Origin: Cyclobacteriaceae bacterium
GTDB taxonomy: Bacteria > Bacteroidota > Bacteroidia > Cytophagales > Cyclobacteriaceae
Direction: 5' to 3'
Assembly (NCBI GenBank): GCA_021648745.1
Contig: JAKISE010000019.1
Coordinates: 1-44,857 of the forward strand
Length of the DNA: 44,857 nucleotides
The notes beneath the pieces were generated by a model. The model did no database searches and was not told where the DNA came from. It saw only the letters and a program-made list of their open reading frames with translations. Positions 9,701 through 17,418 of this stretch are shown one piece after another. The translations under genes and the position numbers were made by a program. The first letter of the stretch is position 1, and each line of letters opens with the position of its first letter.

Positions 9701-9917
9701 ATACGATGTACAAGTACCCATTAGTTTAGTTGCAGGAGCTACATTTAGTAAGTTATTTATATTAAAGAAGGGAGATGATAAAAAAGTAGATAAAATTAAG
9801 AAGGGAGGTAAAGGAAAATATGTTACGCTCCATATTACTGGTCATGACAATCATTATGATTTCAAGATAGGAAAGAACCACGATCATTCCGATCCACATG
9901 GTCTTGAATCTGAATAA
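6723..9917 (+). CDS. AsmA-like family protein, 1064 residues
   Basis: The protein begins with a membrane anchor (residues 5-27) and then a long periplasmic beta-rich region. An AsmA-type N terminus (LEALVNETIEGAVEIDNLDYSFFSSYPKLIIDADTLSLF) matches the pattern of AsmA/TamB-superfamily proteins, and an AsmA_2-like C-terminal region carries the usual G.I.AKI.DGALIDYLPLKEMGKYF and TLGSINLMG segments. These proteins are bridge-like lipid transfer or outer-membrane biogenesis factors in the inner membrane; the Bacteroidota group is long and often the only AsmA copy nearby. The C terminus is Lys/His-rich (KKGDDKKVDKIKKGGKGK, then HDNHYDFKIGKNHDHSDPH), which is unusual. It is monocistronic and converges on the DUF3883-like gene 13 bp downstream. 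Confidence 0.85.
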   Translation: MRLVKKIILTFLIFLVSTVLVFAIAYNLFQGKIMSELEALVNETIEGAVEIDNLDYSFFSSYPKLIIDADTLSLFEKGNSNVVQQKVGELYGLHLQLDIKKAIQGVYIVDNFILSGGEVNLITYADSSLNVLNAVNLINNSSSGEESKNADSVKLQLSELLIRDLEINYFDQISDQQAYSKLEKFSSEIQVYGDSLIASVDFTYLLDSLIIENRRILKNQRLSYTSVLNGDISKLLVKVTNGKVKLNLLEANIDGLYIGEQKGMVDFKVWAKHTDLAELAKMDFLKEENLSEIKHGVFEIDAIIKGFTKGELPLMEGTATLDSLQVYNRFGKMVNNAGFKLSFSSESTSDLMDAHLEIDSFFIDFTSGGFLKAQVESKHFKEPEFKISWEASENLKIINNLIEIPGLKKMSGEINSKGAIQGIYQLRQQKLLDVTGFLDVTFNDAEIVLDNENYTISSINTSVYMANDAIGIANASLIANGNKLSFKGSVNQLVPYLLGKQSQFSTSISIQSDKINTLELLAFSEDFKEIAPYNITKLDVSLTADMSSKSLENFEIIPTANLAIKKITVQVEGYPNITGFKGAIDINPDTISFNNFNGAIGDSHFKFSLGLINYEAYSKNDSIRPMEAALELKSNHIIAKDVFTVGDKFLLPKSYKDETLANIKLKMRLISTNKELQKKELLPELEFQLLNLNFETLHLPVAFKNISIFGLIKDNNVYVNSFFGQLGKTDIFMNAEFDNVVATKDTVSRPVVSKMTFNSGVFDYNELIKLAESDVHEDMETDTTLANRNPFAADFPVIELSVNIGKLMFNNAVIKNLSGELDILENNYLNMRHLTFDSGEYGSFELDGTLDASDHTVGILSSNIKVSNVDLSKLKVKYIQNDKEVMIRDHFAGIINAKIVATVPILSDFNVDIASLTGGINAKITDGALIDYLPLKEMGKYFKKRDLDNVRFDDLENNIIFDNGKMFLPYMTINTTLGSINLMGFQTMDDYMEYDVQVPISLVAGATFSKLFILKKGDDKKVDKIKKGGKGKYVTLHITGHDNHYDFKIGKNHDHSDPHGLESE

Positions 9918-9930
9918 AAACTTCCGCTTT

Positions 9931-11244
9931 TTAGTTTATCTGAACCTCGTAATTAATGCTTTTTAACTCAGCATATTTTGTTGGGCTACCTTTTCTAATA
10001 ATTAGTTTGCCGCAATTATTATTTATATTATACTCGATTATATGGTATAAAAAAGTGTGCAAATTGTCTCCCAAATACTCAATTTCAGTACGGCTCATTT
10101 CGAATTTTGCATTAGAACCGCCTGTTGTTGCTTTGTATAAAACAGTTTTAGGTTTTCCATCGGTTTCAAATGATTTTATAAGGTTGAGACTACCTTCAGT
10201 TACCATTTGAACAGAATCGCCCAAAGACCCTTTACCACTATGAGACAGTATAAATTTCTCATATTCAATAATTAAATTAGCAATATCCTTATCAATAATA
10301 TTGTCAAAAGATGGATCTTTTTCTGAAGAATACTGAGGAGTTACTTTTAGCAATAAATTATCAAAATTGTAAGTATCTGCATTATTATTCCAAATTAAAT
10401 TAATGGCCTGCTCATAGGTAGTTTTGTTCAGGTCAATAAAACGATTAGTGATAAACGTAATTGTCTCAAGGTTTAAGAGCTGAATTTTTTCAAGGTCGTA
10501 AGATATTTCTAGTTCATTATTTTGGGTGAAATAGTCAAAATCTCTAATGTCAAAATTGCTTAACTTATGGGTTCCTGATCTTAGCCCGTCTAGTTTTATA
10601 ACCAATTTTTTATTCTGAACATCTACACCAACACTAAAAAATATTTTTTGATCTTTAAATTCCTCTTTATAAATTTTTGCCCAAGTAAACGATTTAAATC
10701 TACCTGCAACCTGCCAATATCTTTCGGGCTCAATCATATAGCCGTGGGGTAACGTAAGGGAATCAACCCAAGTATTTGTTTTATCTACCACCTCATCAGC
10801 ATAAGTATTTCCCAAATCTTTCAGAAATGCATCAGATGCCTTATAGCGGGTGCCGGCATAATTGCTTAACTTTTCTATAACGCTCCCATTAAAGAAAGGG
10901 CTTATTGGTGCTGGAGCAGCAGGTCTTATATAATAGGTGATGGCATAATTTTCTGTCTTTGGCCATTCAAGGTTATGCTCTTTATAAAACCCTTTTAATC
11001 TCAGGTTTAATTTTTCATCGCTTTCAGGCTCGCCAAATACTTCGTATAAATCTAATAATGTTTGATATCTGTTATGGTTTGTGCAGAGTAGTGAGATTGG
11101 AATAAACTCCTGTTTGCCTAGAATAGTAGCTGTTATAAAACTTTTTGGAGACTTAAAAGTGGACCTGTAGGTTTCAGAATCAACATCTCTCAGTTGAATA
11201 GAATCTTTTACTTTTTTAAGAAGTTCGTTTGCAGTATTTGGCAT
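9931..11244 (-). CDS. DUF3883 / NO VEIN C-terminal-like protein with degenerate nuclease residues
   Basis: I start at the ATG at 11244 (437 residues). The N-terminal ~300 residues match nothing I recognise. Residues ~320-420 fit the DUF3883 pattern: a helix IANLIIEYEKFILSHSGKG, the strand NLIKSFETDGK, a TTGGS turn, FEMSRTEIEY, and LYHIIEYN. DUF3883 has a restriction-endonuclease-like fold and accompanies restriction and methylation-dependent systems. The usual acidic D before the SF strand reads Asn, and the E of the E-x-K motif reads Leu369 (LYK371), so catalysis is unlikely. The gene lies 61 bp from the LETM1/TerB-like gene on the same strand and may be co-transcribed. No methylase or ATPase partner is nearby. 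Confidence 0.65.
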   Translation of the reverse strand: MPNTANELLKKVKDSIQLRDVDSETYRSTFKSPKSFITATILGKQEFIPISLLCTNHNRYQTLLDLYEVFGEPESDEKLNLRLKGFYKEHNLEWPKTENYAITYYIRPAAPAPISPFFNGSVIEKLSNYAGTRYKASDAFLKDLGNTYADEVVDKTNTWVDSLTLPHGYMIEPERYWQVAGRFKSFTWAKIYKEEFKDQKIFFSVGVDVQNKKLVIKLDGLRSGTHKLSNFDIRDFDYFTQNNELEISYDLEKIQLLNLETITFITNRFIDLNKTTYEQAINLIWNNNADTYNFDNLLLKVTPQYSSEKDPSFDNIIDKDIANLIIEYEKFILSHSGKGSLGDSVQMVTEGSLNLIKSFETDGKPKTVLYKATTGGSNAKFEMSRTEIEYLGDNLHTFLYHIIEYNINNNCGKLIIRKGSPTKYAELKSINYEVQIN

Positions 11245-11311
11245 AGTCAATGGTCAGTATCAATAAAGTGGCAAGATACAAATAACAGGTGATATCAATA
11301 AATATATTAGC

Positions 11312-12553
11312 TCACTTTTTGTTTTGAAAAGCACTTGGTAGAGCACTTTCAGGAAGAATCTTCATTAATAATGGCAGTGTTAAAAAACTACCAGGTAGTG
11401 CAATGATAACAAATGTTGGCAGAATTTTAAGAATATCAATCAGCTGGTTTCGAACAAAAATCTGTTCGCTTTCTGTTAAATCCTGTTTGATAGATTTTGC
11501 CAGTAATGCTGTTAACTCTTTACTCTCTTTGATTTCTGTAGAAATCATCTTCTTATTTTCGTTAACAACCTTAGTAATTCGTTTAATAAACTGATTACTG
11601 ATTACACTAAAATTATTCTTTTCTTGTAGAAAAGATACATTGCCCCAGTTGGTTACCACAAAGCTCTCAATGGCTGCCATACTTCTTTCTATTTCTCCCT
11701 CCGAAAAATCAAGTTTAAGGCCCAATTTGTTAATAAAAGCTTGTTCCTCTTCTGTAACAATTTTATCGGCCCAAACAAATAAAATAGCAAGTTCTAAAAT
11801 ATACTTTCGCAGTATCCACATACTCATATCTCCTAGGTCAATATCTTCAATGGAAATCCCTTTTGTTAGTAAGTTTTGCAAGTACTCTTTTCTTTGTTCT
11901 GTTAAATGTACAGATTCCAACAACTCGTCAAAAAGCTCTTCTTCCTCTTTGTCTAATTTGCCATCGGCATAGGAAGCAGCAATCATTACTTCCAATAATT
12001 TTTGATGAGTTAAGTCTCGCTGTTCAATAAGTGTCCCTCTTTGGTTTACTGGTTGTTTCAGCCATTCACCAAAAAAGAGTACATCTAAGAACAATAAGCT
12101 GTTGTTAAAAAAACCGCCCCAGAAAGAAGATGATTGAGTTGTGTTTAATCTATCAGTTATAATGTTCTCAACAACTTCTTCACTCGATAGTTTTTTGCCC
12201 CAAAATGATTTTGACTTTATCTGATTATCAGGATATGCGCTTTCATAAAATTTAACAATTACTTTTGACATAAACCGAACATACTCATCAGGGTCGGTTG
12301 GAACTACCGAGTTGGATGGAAAAATAGCCGTTTTTACAAAACCATCTAACAGTACTATTTTTAATTTTTCGGAGTTTTCTAAGCCTAAAAATTTTTCACT
12401 TACGTATTCTTTAGGCAAAATAGGGTGCCCATACATAAGGCCAGAAGGCTGAAGCGATTTATAAATGGTTTCACTTCCCTCCATATTTTCCTTTACTATG
12501 GGCTGTTTGCTTTTAAGCAATTCTGAAAACCATCCTTTTTCTGATAAATCCAT
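11312..12553 (-). CDS. LETM1-related biofilm-associated protein with TerB domain
   Basis: This 413-residue protein has an unassigned N-terminal region, a TerB-like helical domain at about 200-300 (EVMIAASYADGKLDKEEEE and ILFVWADKIVTEEEQAF, each with acidic metal-site residues), and a C-terminal LETM1-like segment at about 370-413 (ILKILPTFVIIALPG, TLPLLMKILPESALPSAF). The same three-part plan defines the Bacteroidota family annotated as LETM1-related biofilm-associated protein, for which a biofilm link has been reported and the mechanism is not known. The hydrophobic C-terminal helix suggests membrane association. It is upstream of, and in the same orientation as, the DUF3883-like gene. Confidence 0.8.
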   Translation of the reverse strand: MDLSEKGWFSELLKSKQPIVKENMEGSETIYKSLQPSGLMYGHPILPKEYVSEKFLGLENSEKLKIVLLDGFVKTAIFPSNSVVPTDPDEYVRFMSKVIVKFYESAYPDNQIKSKSFWGKKLSSEEVVENIITDRLNTTQSSSFWGGFFNNSLLFLDVLFFGEWLKQPVNQRGTLIEQRDLTHQKLLEVMIAASYADGKLDKEEEELFDELLESVHLTEQRKEYLQNLLTKGISIEDIDLGDMSMWILRKYILELAILFVWADKIVTEEEQAFINKLGLKLDFSEGEIERSMAAIESFVVTNWGNVSFLQEKNNFSVISNQFIKRITKVVNENKKMISTEIKESKELTALLAKSIKQDLTESEQIFVRNQLIDILKILPTFVIIALPGSFLTLPLLMKILPESALPSAFQNKK

Positions 12554-12643
12554 TTAGTGCAATTCGGGCCTTTTCGGTTTAAACTTTGGTTGCGGCTAAT
12601 TTATGTACTAATTTCACTAATATAACCGTAATAACAAACATTT

Positions 12644-13936
12644 ATGAATATTAGGTATTTAATAGTATCACTGGTTTTAGTAGGATTTACAACTGCATAT
12701 AATATAAATGAAAAGGAAGTTGAACGTATTTTAACAACACTTTCTTCTGATGAAATGCAAGGCAGAAGTCTAGGTTCTGAAGGACTAGAAAAATCAGCTA
12801 GTTTTATTGCCAACGAGTTTAAAGCTATAGGTTTAAGCACTTTAGAAAGTGAAGAATCGTTTCGGCAAAACTTTAATATGAATTCCATTTCGGTGGAGGT
12901 GGACCAGGTGGTTATTAACAACTTAGTACTGGCAAGCAGCAATTATTTTTTCAAGATCTCGGCTGAGAAAATAGCATGGTCTAATGAAAACTTGCCAACA
13001 GTTGAGTATATAAAAAGTGATGATAATTTCAGAGAAAAAGCAGGGAATGCTATGAGTAGCAGCACCGATCTTTTAGTAATTGTATCTGAAAGTCATAAAG
13101 AAATGTTTGGGCGGTACCAAAGCTATTTTTCGAAACCAACAATGAGTTTTGATAAAAGTACAGGGAATGGGCCGAATGTAGGATTTTTGCTTATCGACAC
13201 AGAAAGAATTGAAGATGTATCAATCAAACTTGCTAACGTTATTGACACAACACAGCTAACCAATTTGGTTGGTGTAATAGAAGGGAAAAGGTCTAACGAA
13301 ATACTGCTTTATTCCGCTCATTACGACCATCTTGGAACAAAAAATAATGCTCAGGGTGATTCTATTTATAATGGAGCTAATGACGATGCTTCAGGAGTAA
13401 CCGCAGTAATAGAATTGGCTCGGTATTTTAAAAGCAAAGGAAAGCCTGAGCGTACGTTAATGTTTGTCGCTTTTACTGCTGAAGAAGTGGGTGGGTATGG
13501 TTCTAAATACTTTTCTAAGCAGATGAACCCGGATGAAATCGTTGCTATGTTTAATATTGAAATGATTGGTAAAGAATCGAAAGAAGGGTTGAACTCTGCT
13601 TGGATGACAGGCTGGGATAAATCTAACCTAGGGGAAATTTTACAAGAGAATTTAGGCAAGGTCGATTTTAAATTCTTTCAAGACCCATACCCAAAGCAAA
13701 ACCTATTTTATAGATCAGATAATGCAACCTTGGCAAGGCTAGGAGTGCCTGCTCACTCAATTAGTACTACACAAATAGACATTGATAAAGATTACCACCA
13801 ATTAAGTGATGAGGTTGAAACATTGGATATTACTAATATTACCAATACCATTAAGGCTATTGCAGTAGGCTCTCAAGGTATTATAGATGGTACTCAAACG
13901 CCAACAAGAGTTGACCCTAGTGATGTGAAAAATTAG
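12644..13936 (+). CDS. M28-family zinc aminopeptidase
   Basis: This 430-residue protein has an N-terminal hydrophobic signal. The catalytic core begins at YSAHYDHLGT (His226 first zinc ligand) and GANDDASG (bridging Asp247). It continues with AFTAEEVGG (general base Glu pair) and FNIEMIG, where a Glu replaces the more usual Asp of the second zinc site, ending with the DYHQLSDE His ligand. M28 enzymes of this size remove N-terminal amino acids from peptides outside the cytoplasm. The N-terminal 200 residues form the usual prodomain/PA-like region. It is followed after 8 bp by a 43-residue membrane ORF that may be co-translated. The Glu substitution is seen in some Bacteroidota M28 enzymes and may still bind zinc. 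Confidence 0.88.
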   Translation: MNIRYLIVSLVLVGFTTAYNINEKEVERILTTLSSDEMQGRSLGSEGLEKSASFIANEFKAIGLSTLESEESFRQNFNMNSISVEVDQVVINNLVLASSNYFFKISAEKIAWSNENLPTVEYIKSDDNFREKAGNAMSSSTDLLVIVSESHKEMFGRYQSYFSKPTMSFDKSTGNGPNVGFLLIDTERIEDVSIKLANVIDTTQLTNLVGVIEGKRSNEILLYSAHYDHLGTKNNAQGDSIYNGANDDASGVTAVIELARYFKSKGKPERTLMFVAFTAEEVGGYGSKYFSKQMNPDEIVAMFNIEMIGKESKEGLNSAWMTGWDKSNLGEILQENLGKVDFKFFQDPYPKQNLFYRSDNATLARLGVPAHSISTTQIDIDKDYHQLSDEVETLDITNITNTIKAIAVGSQGIIDGTQTPTRVDPSDVKN

Positions 13937-13944
13937 ATTTGGTA

Positions 13945-14076
13945 ATGAATAAATCTAAAAAAATGTTTCTATTGGTAGTGTTTATATTTCTGCTGCTAAT
14001 GGCTTGGTTTGCCTATGATGTAAGCACAAGAACCACGGCTCCTTGGAACAAGGAGAAAGGCGAAGAAAAAAGATAG
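13945..14076 (+). CDS. Small single-pass membrane protein, 43 residues
   Basis: A complete ATG-to-TAG frame lies 8 nt after the M28 peptidase stop. It begins MNKSKKM, has one hydrophobic segment (FLLVVFIFLLLMAWFAY), and ends in a polar tail DVSTRTTAPWNKEKGEEKR. The positive N terminus, the single helix and the Tyr-Asp-Val-Ser-x-Arg-Thr-Thr juxtamembrane box look like a conserved small protein rather than chance, but I cannot name the family. Spacing suggests co-transcription with the peptidase. It is below the usual length cut-off for gene calling. Confidence 0.5.
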   Translation: MNKSKKMFLLVVFIFLLLMAWFAYDVSTRTTAPWNKEKGEEKR

Positions 14077-14128
14077 AAGTGTCTCCCTGAATTTATTTTG
14101 GTCTTTAAATCGAACTCAGACAGGTTTA

Positions 14129-14758
14129 CTAATTTAATGGCTCACTAAACAACCCGAACAGCTCCACGTCAATTTTGCTTATAATCTCAGCAAAATCATC
14201 CACATTGGCAACAAAATCCATATCATTCACATCTATCACAAGCAGTTTTCCTAAATCGTAATTACCCAGCCAATCTTCGTAATGGATATTTAAATTTTTA
14301 AGGTATTCCAGTTGAATGGAGTCTTCGTAATCACGGCCGCGTTTTTGAATTTGCTGAACAAGCTTAGGCATATCAGCTCTTAAATAAATTAACAAATCCG
14401 GGGGCTTAACAAAGCCAATCATAGAGTTAAAAATATTTAGATAACTATCGTAATCTCTATCATTAATATTGCCGGAAGTGTGTAAATTTTTAGCAAAAAT
14501 ATAGGCATCCTCATATATGGTTCTATCTTGAATAACCGTTTTTTTTGCAGATTTAATAGTGTTTACCTGGTTGAACCTACTGTTTAAAAAATAGATTTGT
14601 AAATGGAAAGCCCATCGACTCATATCTTCATAAAAATCGGCTAGATAAGGGTTGTTATCAACCGATTCAAACTCGGTTTGCCAACCATAATGCTTGCCCA
14701 ACATTTCACATAAGGTGGTCTTTCCAGATCCAATATTACCGGCTACTGCTATATGCAT
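14129..14758 (-). CDS. Deoxynucleoside kinase
   Basis: This 209-residue protein belongs to the dNK/deoxyguanosine-deoxyadenosine kinase family, which phosphorylates deoxynucleosides for salvage. The Walker A motif GNIGSGKTT spans residues 7-15. Family motifs that follow are ESVDNNPYLADFYEDM, the FLNSRFNQVNTI helix, the Arg-rich DRTIYEDAYIFAKNL box and DLLIYLRADMPKLVQQI.KRGRDYED with the lid arginines. Length and motif order match bacterial dNKs. It is transcribed toward the small membrane protein gene and stands alone. It would act in the cytoplasm; substrate preference (dG/dA versus dC) cannot be read off here. Confidence 0.92.
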   Translation of the reverse strand: MHIAVAGNIGSGKTTLCEMLGKHYGWQTEFESVDNNPYLADFYEDMSRWAFHLQIYFLNSRFNQVNTIKSAKKTVIQDRTIYEDAYIFAKNLHTSGNINDRDYDSYLNIFNSMIGFVKPPDLLIYLRADMPKLVQQIQKRGRDYEDSIQLEYLKNLNIHYEDWLGNYDLGKLLVIDVNDMDFVANVDDFAEIISKIDVELFGLFSEPLN

Positions 14759-14873
14759 ATTCTTGTAAAAAATTTCTCAAAATTAGTAAAGTGAATTGAA
14801 TGCAAGAGGCTGTATTGTAATTATTCCGCTAGTTTTGTAAAAATATTTTTTAATCATTAAAAACCTTCGCCCA

Positions 14874-15698
14874 ATGGCTGATTTTGGAAAAATGAATACG
14901 TTAACTGTTAATAGGTTTGCACCTCCAGGAGCCTATCTTCAATTTAACGAAGAAGAAGTACTGATGCCAAATAAATACATGGCAGAAGGCTTGGCCGAAG
15001 GAGACGAAGTAGAGGTATTTGTATATAAAGATTCAGAAGATCGTTTAGTAGCAACCACCTTAAAACCATTGGCTCAAGTAGGTGAATTTGCTGCTATGGA
15101 AGTAGTTGATACTGCCCCGTTTGGTGCTTTTTTAGAATGGGGCTTAGAAAAGCATTTGCTAGTTCCTAAAAGAGAAATGCAAGAAGAAATGAGAGTTGGG
15201 CAGAAGTATGTGGTAAAAGTAGTACTAGATCATCTCACCAATCGGATTGTAGGTGTTGCCAAGCTTAATGCCTTTATTTTTGATAATGCCGATTATGAAA
15301 GAGGAGCAGAGGTAGATGGCCTTGTGGTTAGTCAGACCGACTTGGGCTATAAGGTGTTGGTTGATTCAAAATACTGGGGCTTACTCTATGGCAATGAAGT
15401 ATTTAAAAATATTGAGCAAGGCGATGCCATTAAATGCTTTGTGCGAAAAGTGCGAGAAGATGGCAAATTAGATTTATCCGTGAGAAACCCCGGAGAAGAA
15501 ACCCAGCAAACTGATGCCGATCAAATAATGGAATTACTTAAAATGAATGGGGGCAAGATGAATGTTTCTGATAAATCAGACCCAGAGCTTATTAAAGAAA
15601 CTTTTGGCCTGAGTAAAAAGGCCTTTAAAAAGGCTTTGGGTACCTTGTATAAACAAAAGGTAATTCTTATTGAGCCTGAGTCAATAAAAGTTATCTAG
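14874..15698 (+). CDS. CvfB/YitL-family S1-domain RNA-binding protein
   Basis: This 274-residue protein has an N-terminal S1-like barrel (ending LVATTLKPLA), a second at about 70-135 (VVDTAPFGAFLEWGLEKHLLVP), and a third at about 140-205 (GAEVDGLVVSQTDLGYKVLVDSKYWGLLY). A C-terminal winged-helix region (MNVSDKSDPELIKETFGLSKKAFKKALGTLYK) completes it. This is the exact plan of CvfB (conserved virulence factor B), which binds RNA; its function in Bacteroidota is not known. It is monocistronic, with its last 8 bp overlapping the 3' end of the converging ArsC-like gene. Confidence 0.88.
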   Translation: MADFGKMNTLTVNRFAPPGAYLQFNEEEVLMPNKYMAEGLAEGDEVEVFVYKDSEDRLVATTLKPLAQVGEFAAMEVVDTAPFGAFLEWGLEKHLLVPKREMQEEMRVGQKYVVKVVLDHLTNRIVGVAKLNAFIFDNADYERGAEVDGLVVSQTDLGYKVLVDSKYWGLLYGNEVFKNIEQGDAIKCFVRKVREDGKLDLSVRNPGEETQQTDADQIMELLKMNGGKMNVSDKSDPELIKETFGLSKKAFKKALGTLYKQKVILIEPESIKVI

Positions 15699-16095
15699 CC
15701 CTTAAATGTGGTAATGTTTTAGTGGGGATATTAGAAGTAATTCCCAACTTTAAAATGTCGTTAGGATTGGTGCAAAGAATAGCTTTGTTCTTTCTAATGG
15801 CAATAGGCCCTTTTAATACCTCGGGGCTATTTAATAACACATTAAGCCAACCGTGCATAGTGTAGGTATGATCATGATCGTTTTTAATAATGGGATGATC
15901 TTTATCAATATACTCTTCTGGGTTGTTGCCAAGCATCGTAACTACCTCTTTCCAAACAGTGGTGGTAAGTCGTGTAGTGGTATAATCAATTTCGTTTATA
16001 TTATTGCAAATAGAATGTGCGTAAGCCCTAAGCTTTCTTCCCGTAGTTGATTTTGGATCCAATAATAAGGTGAGTTCGTTAGGGTGAAATTGCAT
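15691..16095 (-). CDS. ArsC-fold protein lacking the catalytic cysteine
   Basis: This 134-residue protein follows the thioredoxin-like ArsC/Spx plan: a first strand LTLLLDPKSTTGRK, an INEIDYTTTRLTTTVWKEVVTMLGNNPEEYI stretch matching the conserved yxxxPLtxxel..ll..lg..p.e.i region, and the ending WLNVLLNSPEVLKGPIAIRKNKAILCTNPNDILKL, typical of the ArsC C terminus. Where arsenate reductases read NPxCSxSR, this protein reads DPKS16TTGR, so the redox Cys is Ser and arsenate reduction is not expected. Bacteroidota encode such ArsC-like proteins of unknown role. It converges on CvfB with an 8-bp overlap of coding ends. Confidence 0.6.
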   Translation of the reverse strand: MQFHPNELTLLLDPKSTTGRKLRAYAHSICNNINEIDYTTTRLTTTVWKEVVTMLGNNPEEYIDKDHPIIKNDHDHTYTMHGWLNVLLNSPEVLKGPIAIRKNKAILCTNPNDILKLGITSNIPTKTLPHLRAR

Positions 16096-16279
16096 AAGAG
16101 TTATAAGTTTAGTTAGTGTTAGGATATGGAATATACGTAGAATAATCCTAAAAACCTAGCAACCTATTCTTCTATTTTACTGATAATGTGGCATTTATAT
16201 GCAAAGTGTTTTTATAAATTGGCATAGTGCAATTTGATAAAATAGTAGCCATTAGTTGAAAATCGAAATACTATTTACT

Positions 16280-17302
16280 TTACATACTTGCCATTTTTAC
16301 TGCTTGTTCTAAGCCTTTGTCGCCAAACTCGAGGTTTCGCTTTAGTGAGTGGCTACCTTCTATGAACCGAATAGAACCTGAAAGTGCTCGAATAACAATA
16401 CTATGAGTTGTAACCCCTTTAATTTGATCGAAATGGATTCCTTTCAAAAAAGACCCTTCTGTAATACCTGTGGCAGCAAAAAATGCATCATCTGCCCTAA
16501 TTAAATCATCAATATATAGTATTTGGTTTATGTCAACACCATTTGCTGTAAGTGCTTTTACTTCAGAGTAAATTTGAGGGTCGCGTTTACCTTGCATACC
16601 TCCTCTTAGTGCTTTCACAGCAGCAGCAGCAATAACGCCTTCGGGTGTGCCACCTGTTCCCATTAGTACATCAACTCCTGTGCCCGGGATGGCCGCCATC
16701 AAAGCACCCATTACGTCACCATCAGTATGCAAGGTAATTCTAGCACCAGTTTTTCGAATGTTGGCAATAAGTTTTTTATGCCGCGGCTTGTCCAATACAA
16801 AAACTGTAAGCTCATGTACTTCTCTATCCAATGCCTTTGCTATTCGTTTTAAATTGCTGCTAGGCGTATCGTTAATGTCAATCACATCCTTGGCCCTTTC
16901 TTCAACTACAATTTTATTCATATAAAGAGAGTCTTCAGGCACCCACATGCTGCCGCTTGCCGAGGCGGCAATAACTGCAATAGCGTTTGGCGTTCCATTG
17001 GCCAGCAATCTAGTGCCTTCTACGGGGTCAACAGCAATGTCCATCTGAGGGCCATTGCCGTTGCCCACTCTTTCCCCATTAAATAGCATTGGAGCCTCGT
17101 CTTTTTCCCCTTCTCCAATAATTACAATGCCATCAATATCGACCGTATCAAGTACAGCTCTCATGGCATCCACAGCTGCCTGATCTCCTATTTCTTTATC
17201 CCCTGTGCCCATATACCTGGCAGCAGAAATAGCTGCGGCTTCTGTAACTCTTACAAGCTCCATTGCCATATTTCTATCTGAAATTATAGTGTTTTTAATC
17301 AT
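16280..17302 (-). CDS. glpX: Class II fructose-1,6-bisphosphatase
   Basis: This 340-residue cytoplasmic enzyme hydrolyses fructose-1,6-bisphosphate in gluconeogenesis. The GlpX signature residues are visible: GEGEKDEAPMLFNGE (metal-binding Asp/Glu cluster), DIAVDPVEGTRL with Asp-x-x-Glu-Gly, PRHKKLI, and DVLMGTGGTPEGVIAAAA. Length is normal for GlpX. The gene is alone, with 184 bp before the ArsC-like gene and 116 bp before trmN6; it is minus strand like both neighbours, so a loose transcript is possible. The class can have sedoheptulose bisphosphatase activity in some bacteria, but the sequence gives no hint of that here. Confidence 0.94.
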   Translation of the reverse strand: MIKNTIISDRNMAMELVRVTEAAAISAARYMGTGDKEIGDQAAVDAMRAVLDTVDIDGIVIIGEGEKDEAPMLFNGERVGNGNGPQMDIAVDPVEGTRLLANGTPNAIAVIAASASGSMWVPEDSLYMNKIVVEERAKDVIDINDTPSSNLKRIAKALDREVHELTVFVLDKPRHKKLIANIRKTGARITLHTDGDVMGALMAAIPGTGVDVLMGTGGTPEGVIAAAAVKALRGGMQGKRDPQIYSEVKALTANGVDINQILYIDDLIRADDAFFAATGITEGSFLKGIHFDQIKGVTTHSIVIRALSGSIRFIEGSHSLKRNLEFGDKGLEQAVKMASM

Positions 17303-17418
17303 ATTTGCTTACTAACCATATCAATAAAGTTAATGCTCTCAATTATTACATCACATTTCTATTAATTTTTTTTCGAAATTTTAGAAAACATGTATTCAGA
17401 TATGGGTTAGACGCAGGT

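Noticed and set aside
9931..12553. Defence island with a DUF3883 restriction component
   Set aside because: No methylase, helicase, or other defence gene adjoins it, and the DUF3883 catalytic residues are missing; a biofilm-related partner fits better.
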